Of a stretch of 64,000 nt of DNA, positions 1 through 8,709 are shown piece by piece (position 1 is the first letter of the stretch; every line of letters begins with the position of its first letter). Below the pieces are notes generated by a model. It did no database searches, was not told the DNA's origin, and worked only from the letters and a program-made list of their open reading frames with translations. Both the position numbers and the translations under genes were made by a program. Source of the DNA: UBA5972 sp964567685 (GTDB taxonomy: Bacteria > Pseudomonadota > Alphaproteobacteria > Rhodobacterales > Rhodobacteraceae); the NCBI GenBank assembly GCA_964567685.1, contig CAZMNO010000016.1:1-64000 (forward strand), written 5' to 3'.

Positions 1-215
1 AGCGAGGCCCCGCGTCAACCCTTCAAATTCGGCTTTCCCATGACTCCGAGTATATAAGAAAAAAATTTGGGCGCTGAAACATTTTTGCCGTAGCAGGCCA
101 TGAGTTTTTGCATTAGGCCCACCTGGTCTTGTTGAAAATTAAGCGGTCCTTGCCCCCCTCCCCCCACAAATGCTCTAATAAGGGCCAACTCAAAAACAAG
201 AATCAAAGGCCGAGC

Positions 216-446
216 ATGAGCCCGAACGACCTTCTTTCTGCTGACACCAGCCAGCAAGCCTATACCGCCGACGATATCGAGGTGCTGGAGGGGCTGGAGC
301 CTGTGCGCAAGCGCCCCGGCATGTATATCGGCGGCACCGATGAACGTGCGCTGCACCATCTGGTGGCCGAGGGAGGTCGCGGTGATTATACCCATGCTTC
401 GTTTCCTTGGTATTTTTTGTCTTTCGGCCTGATCACGAGGTTCTGA
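216..446 (+). pseudogene. parE: Truncated 5' end of parE (topoisomerase IV subunit B)
   Basis: The first ~52 codons match the start of ParE/GyrB-type ATPase subunits: a short variable leader, then the hallmark segment YTADDIEVLEGLEPVRKR, then PGMYIGG and the DERALHHLVAE stretch. In intact proteins the next residues carry the ATP-binding Asn/Glu (VLDNSMDE-like). Here homology stops at about 371 and the frame runs into 25 unrelated residues before a stop at 446. No ATPase motif, GHKL lid, toprim or C-terminal domain follows, so it cannot make a working subunit. Translation would start at ATG 216 behind an AAGG. The essential gene must exist intact elsewhere; this is a partial duplicate or a piece left by insertion or deletion of the neighbouring island. 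Confidence 0.8.
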
Positions 447-562
447 ACTTAATGTGCCGGTAGAGCGAAATTGCTCGCATTCAGCCGAAATCTGGTGAAT
501 CTATTTTGTCCGAAAAAGTTGTGTCAAAGCGCGCCTACTTATCTATGAGTAACAAATTCAAG

Positions 563-603
563 TTTGGGTTGTCTATCGTCGAGACCCAAATACCAATTTT
601 TTT
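563..603 (+). terminator. Candidate rho-independent terminator
   Basis: TTTGGGT near 563 can pair with ACCCAAA ending at 590, with a partly paired interior, and is followed by a run of seven T at 597-603. It lies in the gene-poor stretch (447-835) between the parE stub and the DUF3987 gene. There is no intact gene directly upstream for it to serve, so it may be left over from lost sequence. Confidence 0.4.
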
Positions 604-735
604 GATGGCCAATAATTAGACGCCGTCAAGAGGCCCCTTTTGGGCGCCCGATCTCCCCAGTGGACAGCGGTGGGCAAAGCTTAGTGTCTGCCGTTAACGA
701 TAAATCCGATACTGAGAATTGCAGGGTAGGTAGAG

Positions 736-810
736 CTGCTATTTCTGCTATTTCTGCTATTTGGAACACGACCATCAACGCGAACTAGCAGGATTAGCAG
801 GAAAAGCAGT
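736..810. repeat. Three perfect 9-bp repeats facing a degenerate inverted copy
   Basis: The unit CTGCTATTT occurs three times without a break at 736-762. At 786-810 the opposite orientation appears as TAGCAGGAT, TAGCAGGAA, AAGCAGTG, again with 9-bp spacing. The arms are separated by about 23 bp and could form an imperfect hairpin. They lie just beyond the 3' end of the DUF3987 replication-type gene. Iteron-like binding sites, a terminator for the minus-strand gene or simple slippage repeats are all possible. Confidence 0.55.
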
Positions 811-835
811 GTATGGGCGGCACATTGAAGAACGC

Positions 836-2335
836 TCATTTTTTATTCCTCACCACGCGATAAGCCACCGTTCTGGGCCTACAACGAACTTTCGTACCCT
901 CGGGAAGAGCGACAACCCAGCCGTGGCCCTTCAGAATTGACAGTGCCTGTTTCGCTTTTGCGGTTTCTCTCAGCGCATATGGCCCGTTCTGCACAACGTC
1001 ACTTGGTAAGACCTCTGGCTCGCTCCAGACTTCAACTAACCACTTGCGCAACTTTTCAGCCTGTTCCGTCTTTTCAGAAATTACCGCCGCCTCGGCCAAG
1101 CGTACCGCTTCGGAAAGATAGAATCGCGCCAAGGTTATACCCGACGCCATTGCTTCTGCCGACACCTCGACAGCGTATTGGTCTTCCCAAAGCGTCAACA
1201 CCGCTGCAATCCTCACTGCCTGCTCAGCGCTTTTACTGGCATGGGCTGTGACCGCAGACAGTTTTCCGCCCGGTCGCTGAGCCAGTTCTGTTTCTTCATA
1301 ATATGACCAGTGCAATTCATTCGCACTTTTGGTCAGCGTCAGGCAGCGAGGTTCAAGTTGGTTGACCCTCCCTTCTTTCATCGGCAGCTCTGAACGAAGA
1401 ATCGCCACGAGATTCGCGTTAAATTCCTTCAGAGTTGCATCACTTTTCGGGTCAGAACCACGCCGTGTGCGAAAACCGATATTACTTTGTGGTTCCGTTA
1501 TAAGAAAGCGTGCAAGAAAGCCTTGACCATTGGCTATGGGATCTGCCAGCAGCGGGCGTACAGCGATGGGCTGGGCCATCATATGTGCCGCAAGTCTTCG
1601 CCCATACATCGTGCTGGCCCCATCGCCAGCGCGGGTGCGATTAATGGGGCTACCATCCCACAGACTCGATAGGCCAGAACAAGTTTTCAGCTTGTTGTCA
1701 GTATTCATGGCGTGACCACCAAAAAAGCTGCCACCCTCGTCAGTGAACAAGCCCAATGCCGGATTGCCGGTTGCGTACAGTTTTATCAAACCCTCAATTG
1801 TCGGGTCGGTAGCGGTGCGATTGGGATTGAGCGGCGCTTCGGGCGCGGACGGCATGGCATCGAGGTCTGCGAGTGCACCTGTGGCCTTTTCTCCTACACC
1901 AGATGCCTCCTTGATCAGCCGCGATTGCTTGGCTTCCCACAGCTTTCTAGCAGCATCATGATCTGCAAATTGGGATCGGTAGGTTTGCGCCGCATCAGCT
2001 TCAAATCCGCGTAGACCGGCCATTAAGAGCCGATCACAGCCGCTCTTGCGCTCGCCCGATACCGCAATTGTCAGACAGAACAGCGAGGCCGGTACTTCGC
2101 CGCCCGGCGTCTGAACATTCGCAAAGCCCTGAACGGCCAACGACACAACCGACAATGCGCTCTGCGCCGCGATAGCAATCGGCGCCTGCGTCTTGTCATG
2201 AACAGCCTCAACGGCTTCTCTCAACGGCCCCAGAGCCTCCACAGGGTATTCTTCGCCTTCAGGAATGGGCCGCATCAGCAATTGGGGTTCTTCTGCCTCA
2301 AAATGCTCCATTGGCGGGGGCAATGAATCTTTCAT
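836..2335 (-). CDS. DUF3987 (YfjI-type) primase/helicase-like protein of a mobile element
   Basis: This 499-residue protein resembles the DUF3987/YfjI family, which is common in prophages and integrative islands and usually sits behind a toprim/primase domain. Near residue 92 it has the family's P-loop-like ISGERKS-type motif, here AVSGERKSGCDRLL. This is followed by a helical, charged segment and then the FTDEGGSFFGGHAM region around residue 200 that is typical of the family. It starts with ATG overlapping the stop of the toprim fragment by four bases, so the two were once co-translated. It appears full length, but its partner is broken. The likely role is replication of the resident element; substrate and activity are inferred from family context only. 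Confidence 0.7.
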   Translation of the reverse strand: MKDSLPPPMEHFEAEEPQLLMRPIPEGEEYPVEALGPLREAVEAVHDKTQAPIAIAAQSALSVVSLAVQGFANVQTPGGEVPASLFCLTIAVSGERKSGCDRLLMAGLRGFEADAAQTYRSQFADHDAARKLWEAKQSRLIKEASGVGEKATGALADLDAMPSAPEAPLNPNRTATDPTIEGLIKLYATGNPALGLFTDEGGSFFGGHAMNTDNKLKTCSGLSSLWDGSPINRTRAGDGASTMYGRRLAAHMMAQPIAVRPLLADPIANGQGFLARFLITEPQSNIGFRTRRGSDPKSDATLKEFNANLVAILRSELPMKEGRVNQLEPRCLTLTKSANELHWSYYEETELAQRPGGKLSAVTAHASKSAEQAVRIAAVLTLWEDQYAVEVSAEAMASGITLARFYLSEAVRLAEAAVISEKTEQAEKLRKWLVEVWSEPEVLPSDVVQNGPYALRETAKAKQALSILKGHGWVVALPEGTKVRCRPRTVAYRVVRNKK

Positions 2336-2541
2336 GCTGCCACCTCCTTTGCCACTAGAACATCATTCCAGTCCCTGCCATCAGGCGCAGGCCGCAGATA
2401 CACACTCCAGCCCAATTTATGGGCTCTGGCCGCCAGAGTATTTCCCGCCTCACGACCCGCTTCATCTCCGTCGGTTGCAACAATTAGCCGGTGTGGTTCT
2501 CCGAGATTGCCGACAGACAAACCAGAGACATTGTAGATCAT
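2332..2541 (-). pseudogene. C-terminal stub of a toprim primase domain
   Basis: About 69 residues remain. The diagnostic stretch IVATDGDEAGREAGN holds the DxD metal motif and AG of DnaG/toprim enzymes and is followed by a RPAPDGRDWNDVLV ending typical of phage toprim primases. The zinc-finger and catalytic N-terminal parts are missing: on the other side of about 2535 the sequence changes to an integrase fragment on the opposite strand. The stub overlaps the DUF3987 start by four bases. It is best read as the 3' remnant of a primase gene cut by recombination. Confidence 0.65.
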
Positions 2542-2976
2542 GGTGACTTCATTGAAATCATCATTGACGAGGGCAAGACAGACGCAGCTAGGCGCTCTCT
2601 ATTCCTTGTTGAAGAGGGTGACATAGCAGCCATGAGAAAGGCGCTGGAAGCCGCTCAGGGACACGACAGGTTGCTGCATAGGGTTTCACTTGGGGGATAC
2701 AATAGACGCCCCTCGCACACACTGAGCAAAGCCCTACAAAAGCAGAGGAAGAAGATTGATGATCATCAACACTTCGACGCTCACAGCTTTAGAAGAAATG
2801 TTGTCTCGACGCTGGTGAACCTAGACGTACCCGTTCATGTACGGAACTTGATGGTTGGTCATTCAAATGGGAATGACATTGGTGTGTCGGTTTATGCGAA
2901 GAGGGCTGACCTTAGTGCGCTCATGGTGGACACGAGTAGGGCGCTGAGTGATGCTTTGGGCGGGGGCTTGTCGTAG
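2536..2976 (+). pseudogene. C-terminal (catalytic) half of a tyrosine recombinase
   Basis: The reading frame carries the end of a phage-type integrase: the box II motif HSFRR, then GHS, then the tyrosine nucleophile in SVYAKRADL. The upstream catalytic Arg (box I) and the core-binding domain are absent, because homology begins only near 2536 at the junction with the reverse-strand toprim stub. The spacing between HxxR, GHS and Tyr is normal, so the catalytic end was functional before truncation. It is followed by a spacer with a small reverse ORF and then by an integrase N-terminal half further downstream, an order no intact gene can have. Confidence 0.7.
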
Positions 2977-3028
2977 TACAGAGGTAGTAGGGGGAGGGGC
3001 AACGTGGTGTTTGTTGACCCCTCTCAAA

Positions 3029-3244
3029 TCACTTCATTTGATAAATCCAAGAGCCTGTTGCTCGGACCTTCTCGTAAAACTCTTTGTCATACACTGCGGC
3101 TTCAACGAAGTTTTTGGCCGTACCTGATTTGTTGGCTCTCCATATCATCCTCATTCCGAAGAAGCCTGCAATGAACCACGCCCAGTGGTGTGTGAAGCTG
3201 AAGTAAATTGAAGCAGCGAAGACACCCACACCCGGCAAGCACAT
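3029..3244 (-). CDS. Small putative membrane protein, unknown function
   Basis: A 71-residue frame has a hydrophobic, aromatic-rich segment (residues about 5-35) suited to one hairpin or one long membrane helix. It is followed by a polar tail with the sense-like stretch NFVEAAVYDKEFYEKVR. Composition is protein-like and not that of a random frame. The start ATG abuts the opposite-strand integrase fragment, and the frame stays open further upstream without a start codon, so the gene may have lost its 5' end at this junction. I do not recognise the family. Confidence 0.4.
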   Translation of the reverse strand: MCLPGVGVFAASIYFSFTHHWAWFIAGFFGMRMIWRANKSGTAKNFVEAAVYDKEFYEKVRATGSWIYQMK

Positions 3245-3683
3245 GCTGAGGCTACAACGGGCAACTGAAGCATCAGCTGTTGACCAGCGGCTTTCTGTCT
3301 CTTCGTCATCTGTTCTTTTGTCTGAGGCCGTCGCGATTTATCTGCAGCTGAAGGGCAAGGGCCGCCCTGTGACCTTCCACCGGGCCGCTGAGAGGGCCTG
3401 CGGCTACGTGATCGACGCCTGTGGAGACAAACACCTCGACACTTACACCAAAGCCGATGCCAATGCCTTCCGCGACGCCTTGATTGCTCGTGGTCTCGCT
3501 GGAAGCAGCATGACGCGGGTCTTCGGCACCGTCCGGGCTGTGACGAACTTCGCGGCAAGTGAACAGGGCCTCATGCACCTACAGCGGTTCACGGCTGCAG
3601 CGACGACCATGGATCAGCTGCAGCAACAGCAATGTGAGTGCGCTTCCGGGAACCGCACAGCAGCTCCGAGCCGGTCACCGTAG
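3243..3683 (+). pseudogene. N-terminal (core-binding) half of a tyrosine recombinase
   Basis: Residues about 25-110 match the SAM-like core-binding domain of rhodobacterial phage integrases (LSEAVAIYLQLKGKGRP, then KADANAFRDALIARGLAGSS, then VRAVTNFAASEQGL). Similarity ends near 3570, exactly where the catalytic domain should begin, and the frame continues through about 35 unrelated residues. No RHR-Y residues follow. With the C-terminal half at 2536-2976 upstream on the same strand, the pair is either two different broken integrases or one rearranged gene. Confidence 0.65.
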
Positions 3684-4085
3684 ACCATACCGTAGACCAG
3701 CTGGTGCCTGTTGACGAACAACCCCGACCTCGGATAGCCCTTGTTTTGCTGGAGCTACCAGCTGAAGTGACGCCTGCAGCGGGAACACAAGTCGAAAGAC
3801 AAACCGTGTGGGGGCACCATTTATACTGATGACACGGCTGAGGCGCGTTTCTTTGGTTTTGGCGACCCGCATTGATCTGAACCGGTTGCCGATCAAATCC
3901 ACCCCCGGGATCAGTTCAGTCAACCCGCCTGTTGCAAAATTCCATCAAGCGGCGCACGCTCCGTTTACCTTATTGAAGCTCTATGCATGACTTCTTTTTC
4001 TTGCGCCAACTGTCGATATCGAAGAGATCGTAGTCAGTCTATGGCACCGCGTTAAACCGCTGAACGATATTGAGGAGGCCTTCCC
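3684..4085. other. Gene-free right edge of the decayed island
   Basis: No convincing gene lies in these 400 bases; frames on both strands are short and unlike known proteins. A short direct repeat, ACCGTAGACCA, sits at 3677-3687 and 3689-3699 on its left edge. The last ~60 bases lead into the mtnA-like gene with an AGGAGG-type site (TTGAGGAGGCC) before ATG 4086. The boundary between island remnant and host DNA probably falls inside this stretch. Confidence 0.5.
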
Positions 4086-5192
4086 ATGAAGGTAGGGGAC
4101 AGTCACTACCGGTCGATCTGGTACGATTTTGACGCGCAGGAAGTGAAGATCATCGATCAGCGCTGGCTGCCGCATGAATTTCGTGTCGTAACCCTCGATA
4201 CGCTCGTGGATTTTGCCACGGCCATTCGCGACATGTGGGTGCGGGGAGCACCTCTCATCGGGGCAACTGCGGCATATGGGATGGCGCTGCAAATGGCGCG
4301 GGATTCAAGCGACAGGTCGATCAATGAGAGCTGGGATCTGTTGCACGAAACACGCCCTACGGCCATCAACCTGCGTTGGGCGCTTGATCGATGTCGCGAA
4401 TTTCTGGTGCCTTTGCCGAACAGCGAAAGGGCTGATGCGGCGCTGTCGCTTGCCCATGAAATCGCTGACGAGGATGTTGAGACCAACCGCAATATCGGTC
4501 TCAACGGGCTTGAGATCATTAAAAAGATCGCTGCGAAGAAACCTCAAGGCGAGCCTGTGCGCCTGCTGACGCATTGCAATGCCGGCTGGTTGGCCACGGT
4601 TGACTGGGGCACCGCCACAAGTCCGATGTACCACGCTTATGAGGCGGGCATTCCGATCCATGTCTGGGTGGATGAAACGCGCCCGCGCAATCAGGGCGCG
4701 CTGACCGCCTGGGAGCTTGGCTGCCAGCAGATCAGCCATCAGTATGTCGTCGACAATGCCGGTGGCCATCTGATGCAGCACGGCCTGGTCGATCTGGTCA
4801 TCGTCGGGACCGATCGCACGACGGCACATGGTGATGTCTGCAACAAGATCGGCACCTATCTGAAAGCGCTGGCAGCGCATGACAATAACGTACCCTTCTA
4901 TGTCGCCCTGCCATCCCCGACCATTGACTGGTCCGTAGGGGACGGGGTGGTGGAAATTCCGATTGAGGAACGGTCAGCACGTGAAATCACCCATATCTGG
5001 GGCCGCGATGACAAAGGTGCGATCAGCGAGGTGCAGGCGGCGCCGGATGGAACCCCAGGCGGCAATCCGGCATTTGACGTAACACCACGCCGCCTTGTCA
5101 CCGGGCTCATCACGGAACGCGGCGTTGCTGAGGCGTCGCCTGAGGGCTTGGCGGCGATGTTTCCGGAATTTGCAGGGAAAGCGACGAAATGA
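4086..5192 (+). CDS. mtnA: MtnA-type 5-(methylthio/deoxy)ribose-1-phosphate isomerase
   Basis: The 368-residue protein belongs to the eIF2B-related MtnA family, which converts 5-methylthioribose-1-phosphate (or 5-deoxyribose-1-phosphate) to the ribulose form. Visible signatures are RGAPLIGATAAYG near residue 57, the catalytic-Cys segment LTHCNAGWLATVDWGTA near 160, GTDRTTAHGD holding the catalytic Asp near 240, NKIGTYLKAL, and IPIEERSAREIT. Length is normal. It starts at ATG 4086 after a strong AGGAGG. Its stop overlaps the aldolase/dehydrogenase gene by four bases (ATGA), so the two products are coupled and probably act in sequence. No MtnB, MtnC, MtnD, MtnK or MtnP lies nearby, so the classical methionine salvage route is not encoded here; a DHAP-shunt-type role is inferred. 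Confidence 0.85.
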   Translation: MKVGDSHYRSIWYDFDAQEVKIIDQRWLPHEFRVVTLDTLVDFATAIRDMWVRGAPLIGATAAYGMALQMARDSSDRSINESWDLLHETRPTAINLRWALDRCREFLVPLPNSERADAALSLAHEIADEDVETNRNIGLNGLEIIKKIAAKKPQGEPVRLLTHCNAGWLATVDWGTATSPMYHAYEAGIPIHVWVDETRPRNQGALTAWELGCQQISHQYVVDNAGGHLMQHGLVDLVIVGTDRTTAHGDVCNKIGTYLKALAAHDNNVPFYVALPSPTIDWSVGDGVVEIPIEERSAREITHIWGRDDKGAISEVQAAPDGTPGGNPAFDVTPRRLVTGLITERGVAEASPEGLAAMFPEFAGKATK

Positions 5193-7225
5193 TCGAGAAT
5201 TGGTATGATGAGGTCGAGGCGGAAAAACGGGCGCAGGCGGCAGGTGATAATCCGGCCGATCAGGAACTGGCTCGGCGGGTCTATACAAGTCAGCTGATCG
5301 GGCAGAACCCTGATCTGGTGATGCATGGTGGCGGCAATACTTCGGTCAAACTGAAACGCCAGAACCTTTTTGGAGAGGTCGAGGACGTCTTGCACGTCAA
5401 GGGCTCAGGCTGGGATCTTGACGTGATTGAAGCGCCGGGTCTGCCCGCTGTACGTCTTGATCCATTGTTGCGATTGCGTGAACTTGACCGGCTAAGTGAC
5501 GAAGATATGGTCAATTTTCAGCGCAGCAATTTGCTGGACAGCACCGCCCCAAATCCCTCGGTCGAAACGCTTCTGCACGCCTTTCTGCCGCATAAATATG
5601 TCGACCACACCCATGCCACTCCGTTTCTGGTGCTGGCGAATCTTCCTAATGCCGAAGCGGTATGCCGCGAGATATTCGGTGACCGGCTTGGCATCGTTCC
5701 CTACATCATGCCGGGCTTTGGTCTGGCGAAAAAGGCTGCCGAGGTTTTTGAGCGTGATCCATCGGTTGAGGGGCTATTGCTTCTCAATCACGGGCATTTC
5801 TCTTTTGGAGCCACGGAAAGAGAAAGCTATGACAGGATCGTCACGCATAGCAATGAGGTCGCCGTATATTTTGGCATTGCAAGGCAGACGTCGCTGAAAA
5901 CCCGCAAACCGGTGGCCGAGTCCTCAATCCTGCCCACATTGCGCGGCGTCATCGCAGAGGCACGCGGCGCTGATGATGCGCCGATGCCGGTCATGGATTT
6001 GCGCAATGGCGATGATGTGATGGGGTTCCTGGAGCGAAAGGATGTTGCAGAGCTTTCAAAACTCGGGCTTGCAGCACCCGATCATGTTATCCGCATCAAG
6101 GGCCACCCGTTGCTGCTGCCCAAATCGATCTGGTCAGTGGGCAGGGAGGCAATTGCCGCATCCGTGAAAGCCTATGAAGCGGAATACAGCACTTATTTCA
6201 ACAGGCAGGCCCCGAATGCAACGGAGCCTAAAACCCAGCTGACGCCTGATCCAAAAGTCGCATGGATCGAAGGTGTTGGCATTGTCGGGATGGGCACAAA
6301 CGCCAAAGCAGCATCTATTGCCGCCGATCTTGCCGAACAAAATCTGCGCGTGCGCGCGGTTGGCAAAGATAGCGGGGGATTTTGCCCGATCAGCGAGCAG
6401 GATCTGTTTGAGATTGAGTACTGGTCGCTGGAACAGGCCAAACTCGGAAAAGCCAAACCGCAAGCGCTGGAGGGACGTATCGTCATGATTACCGGCGGTG
6501 CCGGGACAATCGGGATTGCAACGGCAGAGGCGTTTGCCGCCAAAGGCGCGCATTGCCTGCTGGTTGATAGGGATCAGGCCGGGCTGGATGCAGCGCTGGA
6601 ATGTCTAGATAGCCTTCACGCTGGTTTTGCCTGCGATATTACCAAAACAGGTGCCGCCAAAGATGCAATGAACGCGGCCATTCAAGTCTTTGGCGGTTTG
6701 GATATACTAGTTTCAAATGCAGGTGCAGCGACGGCAGGGGCGCTTCTGGAACTTGAGGACGACGTGCTGAGGCAGGCGTTTGAGCTCAATTTCTTTGCCC
6801 ATAAGGAATTTGCCACCGAGGCGGCGCGGCTGATGCGATTGCAGAACCGCCCAGGGCAAATCCTGTTCAACATTTCCAAACAGGCGGTCAATCCCGGCAA
6901 GAACTTTGGCGCTTATGGCCTGCCCAAAGCGACAACTCTGTTTCTGATGCGCCAACTGGCGTTGGAGCTTGGTGAGAATGGCATTCGCGTCAATGGGGTC
7001 AATGCAGATCGCATCCGTTCCGGGCTGCTGTCGGATGATTTCATCGCCGAGCGTTCCAAAGCGCGAGGGGTGGATGAAGAAACCTATATGGCCGGCAACC
7101 TTCTGGGGCGCGAAGTCAAAGCTTCGCATGTGGCTGCGGCTTTTGTGGCCTTGGCAGAGTCAGAGCGAACGACTGCCCATGTGATGACGGTGGATGGTGG
7201 TAATATCGAGGCGGCTCTGCGCTAG
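5189..7225 (+). CDS. Bifunctional class II aldolase / short-chain dehydrogenase
   Basis: 678 residues in two parts. Residues about 25-330 are a class II aldolase/adducin domain: HGGGNTSVK (phosphate and substrate site), PSVETLLHAFLPHKYVDHTHA with the catalytic Glu and the HxH zinc ligands, and LLNHGHFSFG with the third His. From about residue 428 there is a Rossmann SDR (MITGGAGTIG, NAG in SNAGAAT, then YGLPK as the YxxxK pair). The architecture matches RhaD-type fusions that cleave a 1-phospho-ketose to DHAP and an aldehyde and then oxidise the aldehyde. Here the partner is an MtnA isomerase, so the likely substrate is 5-deoxy- or 5-methylthio-ribulose-1-phosphate. Rhamnulose-1-phosphate is the alternative, but no rhamnose genes are present. 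Confidence 0.82.
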   Translation: MIENWYDEVEAEKRAQAAGDNPADQELARRVYTSQLIGQNPDLVMHGGGNTSVKLKRQNLFGEVEDVLHVKGSGWDLDVIEAPGLPAVRLDPLLRLRELDRLSDEDMVNFQRSNLLDSTAPNPSVETLLHAFLPHKYVDHTHATPFLVLANLPNAEAVCREIFGDRLGIVPYIMPGFGLAKKAAEVFERDPSVEGLLLLNHGHFSFGATERESYDRIVTHSNEVAVYFGIARQTSLKTRKPVAESSILPTLRGVIAEARGADDAPMPVMDLRNGDDVMGFLERKDVAELSKLGLAAPDHVIRIKGHPLLLPKSIWSVGREAIAASVKAYEAEYSTYFNRQAPNATEPKTQLTPDPKVAWIEGVGIVGMGTNAKAASIAADLAEQNLRVRAVGKDSGGFCPISEQDLFEIEYWSLEQAKLGKAKPQALEGRIVMITGGAGTIGIATAEAFAAKGAHCLLVDRDQAGLDAALECLDSLHAGFACDITKTGAAKDAMNAAIQVFGGLDILVSNAGAATAGALLELEDDVLRQAFELNFFAHKEFATEAARLMRLQNRPGQILFNISKQAVNPGKNFGAYGLPKATTLFLMRQLALELGENGIRVNGVNADRIRSGLLSDDFIAERSKARGVDEETYMAGNLLGREVKASHVAAAFVALAESERTTAHVMTVDGGNIEAALR

Positions 7226-7245
7226 GGTAGGCGCGCGCACCCCTT

Positions 7246-8496
7246 TCATCTGCCTCTGATATATCTTGAGGGTGCATAAGGCTGCATATCAAAGTTCGGG
7301 CGTTTGCCGGATATCAGATCGGCCACGATGCGCCCGGTCTTCGGCCCGCCTGTCAGCCCGATATGCTGATGCCCGAAGGCGGTGAAAACGCCGGTTGACC
7401 CAACCTCACCGATCATCGGCAGGCTGTCCGTCAGGGTAGGGCGGAAACCCAGCCATTCCTCCTCGCTCTCCGCTGTCATATGGGGGAAGACCTGACCCAC
7501 CTTTTTGCGCAAAAATTTAAGAGGTGATTTGGAGTGTTTTTCACTCAAACCACCAAACTCAACCGTTCCAGCACAGCGCAACCCCTGATCCATCGGCGTG
7601 GCGACAAACTTGCCGGTGGTCAGCATCACAGGGTTGTTTGGCAGCTGACTCGGGCTCTTGAAAACGATGTGATACCCGCGTTCTGTTTCCAGCGGTATAT
7701 TGAGCCCGAGTTTTTGCATGAGCGGCTTGGACCAGACTCCGGCGGCCAGAACCGCATGGCTGCACTCGAACCGCCCCTGACTGGTGTCGACCGCCGAGAC
7801 ACGCCCGCCTGACAGGTCAAAATCCTTGACCTCCGCATTGATAAACCTGCCGCCCATTTCTTCCAGTAACTGTACGAGCTCTTTAACGTAACTCGCTGGA
7901 TTTAATATGAAACCGTGGTTCTTGTTGACCGCAAGCAGCCCGATATCGGGGCTAAGAATCGGTTCCTTTTCCCGAACCGCTTGCCCCTCAATCAGTTCTG
8001 GCACAAACCCGGCCTCGCGGCGAAGTTCCCAGGAATAGGCGTCCTTGCCAAAGGCTTTGCGGTCTTTATAGGCAAAGCTGTATTCACATTCCTGCACCCA
8101 TTTGGCGGCGGGGGTTCCGGCAGTCAGGGCCTGATGCTGCTCAAGACTGTCGCCAATGACCGTCGTCAGCCCCTTGGCAATGCGACGGGTGTCCTTGTCA
8201 TTGGCGTGCGAGAGATAGCGCATCAGCCACGGCATTAATTTTGGCGCATAGCTCCAGCGCATGAACAGCGGAAAGTTTGGATCGGCGAGATATTTCGGCC
8301 CCTTAAGCAGCGTTCCGGGCACCGTCACGGGAACAATCGCACAGCTCGCCAGCAGACAGGCATTGCCAAAAGACGCGCCCATCCCGGGCTGGCCCTTGTC
8401 GAGCAGAATAACCTCGTGACCGGCGCGTCTGAGCCAGATGGATGTGGCGGCACCGACAATTCCGGCGCCGATGACGATGACCGGTTTTTTGGGCAT
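7246..8496 (-). CDS. FAD-dependent D-amino-acid dehydrogenase-like oxidoreductase
   Basis: A 416-residue DadA/DAO-family flavoprotein. The N-terminus gives the dinucleotide fold VIGAGIVGAATSIWLRRAG followed by an acidic end of beta-2 (LLDKG), and GASFGNA just after. The C-terminus has the family's GFRPTLTDSLPMIGEV and GHQHIGLTGGPKTGR blocks that close the FAD site. It probably oxidises a D-amino or N-alkyl amino acid and passes electrons to quinone or a carrier; the substrate cannot be read from sequence. It converges on the aldolase gene, with about 20 bp between them. It is transcribed alone and shares only the neighbourhood with the amine-oxidation operon further right. Confidence 0.8.
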   Translation of the reverse strand: MPKKPVIVIGAGIVGAATSIWLRRAGHEVILLDKGQPGMGASFGNACLLASCAIVPVTVPGTLLKGPKYLADPNFPLFMRWSYAPKLMPWLMRYLSHANDKDTRRIAKGLTTVIGDSLEQHQALTAGTPAAKWVQECEYSFAYKDRKAFGKDAYSWELRREAGFVPELIEGQAVREKEPILSPDIGLLAVNKNHGFILNPASYVKELVQLLEEMGGRFINAEVKDFDLSGGRVSAVDTSQGRFECSHAVLAAGVWSKPLMQKLGLNIPLETERGYHIVFKSPSQLPNNPVMLTTGKFVATPMDQGLRCAGTVEFGGLSEKHSKSPLKFLRKKVGQVFPHMTAESEEEWLGFRPTLTDSLPMIGEVGSTGVFTAFGHQHIGLTGGPKTGRIVADLISGKRPNFDMQPYAPSRYIRGR

Positions 8497-8709
8497 ATGA
8501 GCGAGTTTCCAATTCCAGCAACTATCCCAGCATGGGGGGAAGTGAGAGGCAATTCAAACAGAATGTTTTGATGGAGTTTCAAAGTGCGTTTAGCGCCGTC
8601 TTTGCCTCCAGGTATTTTTCGTCACTGTCCACGGTTCACGTGCAAACATCCAACTATTCAACTTTCAGGAAAGCCTATAGCCTGCAATTTTGAACGTGGA
8701 GGGAAAGCG

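Noticed and set aside
1..215. A gene upstream of the parE stub
   Set aside because: Frames are short, without ribosome sites, and the DNA is AT-rich and looks like parE's own upstream region.
5189..7225. Rhamnose catabolism enzyme
   Set aside because: No rhamnose isomerase, kinase or transporter nearby; the coupled partner is an MtnA-type isomerase. Kept as an alternative only.
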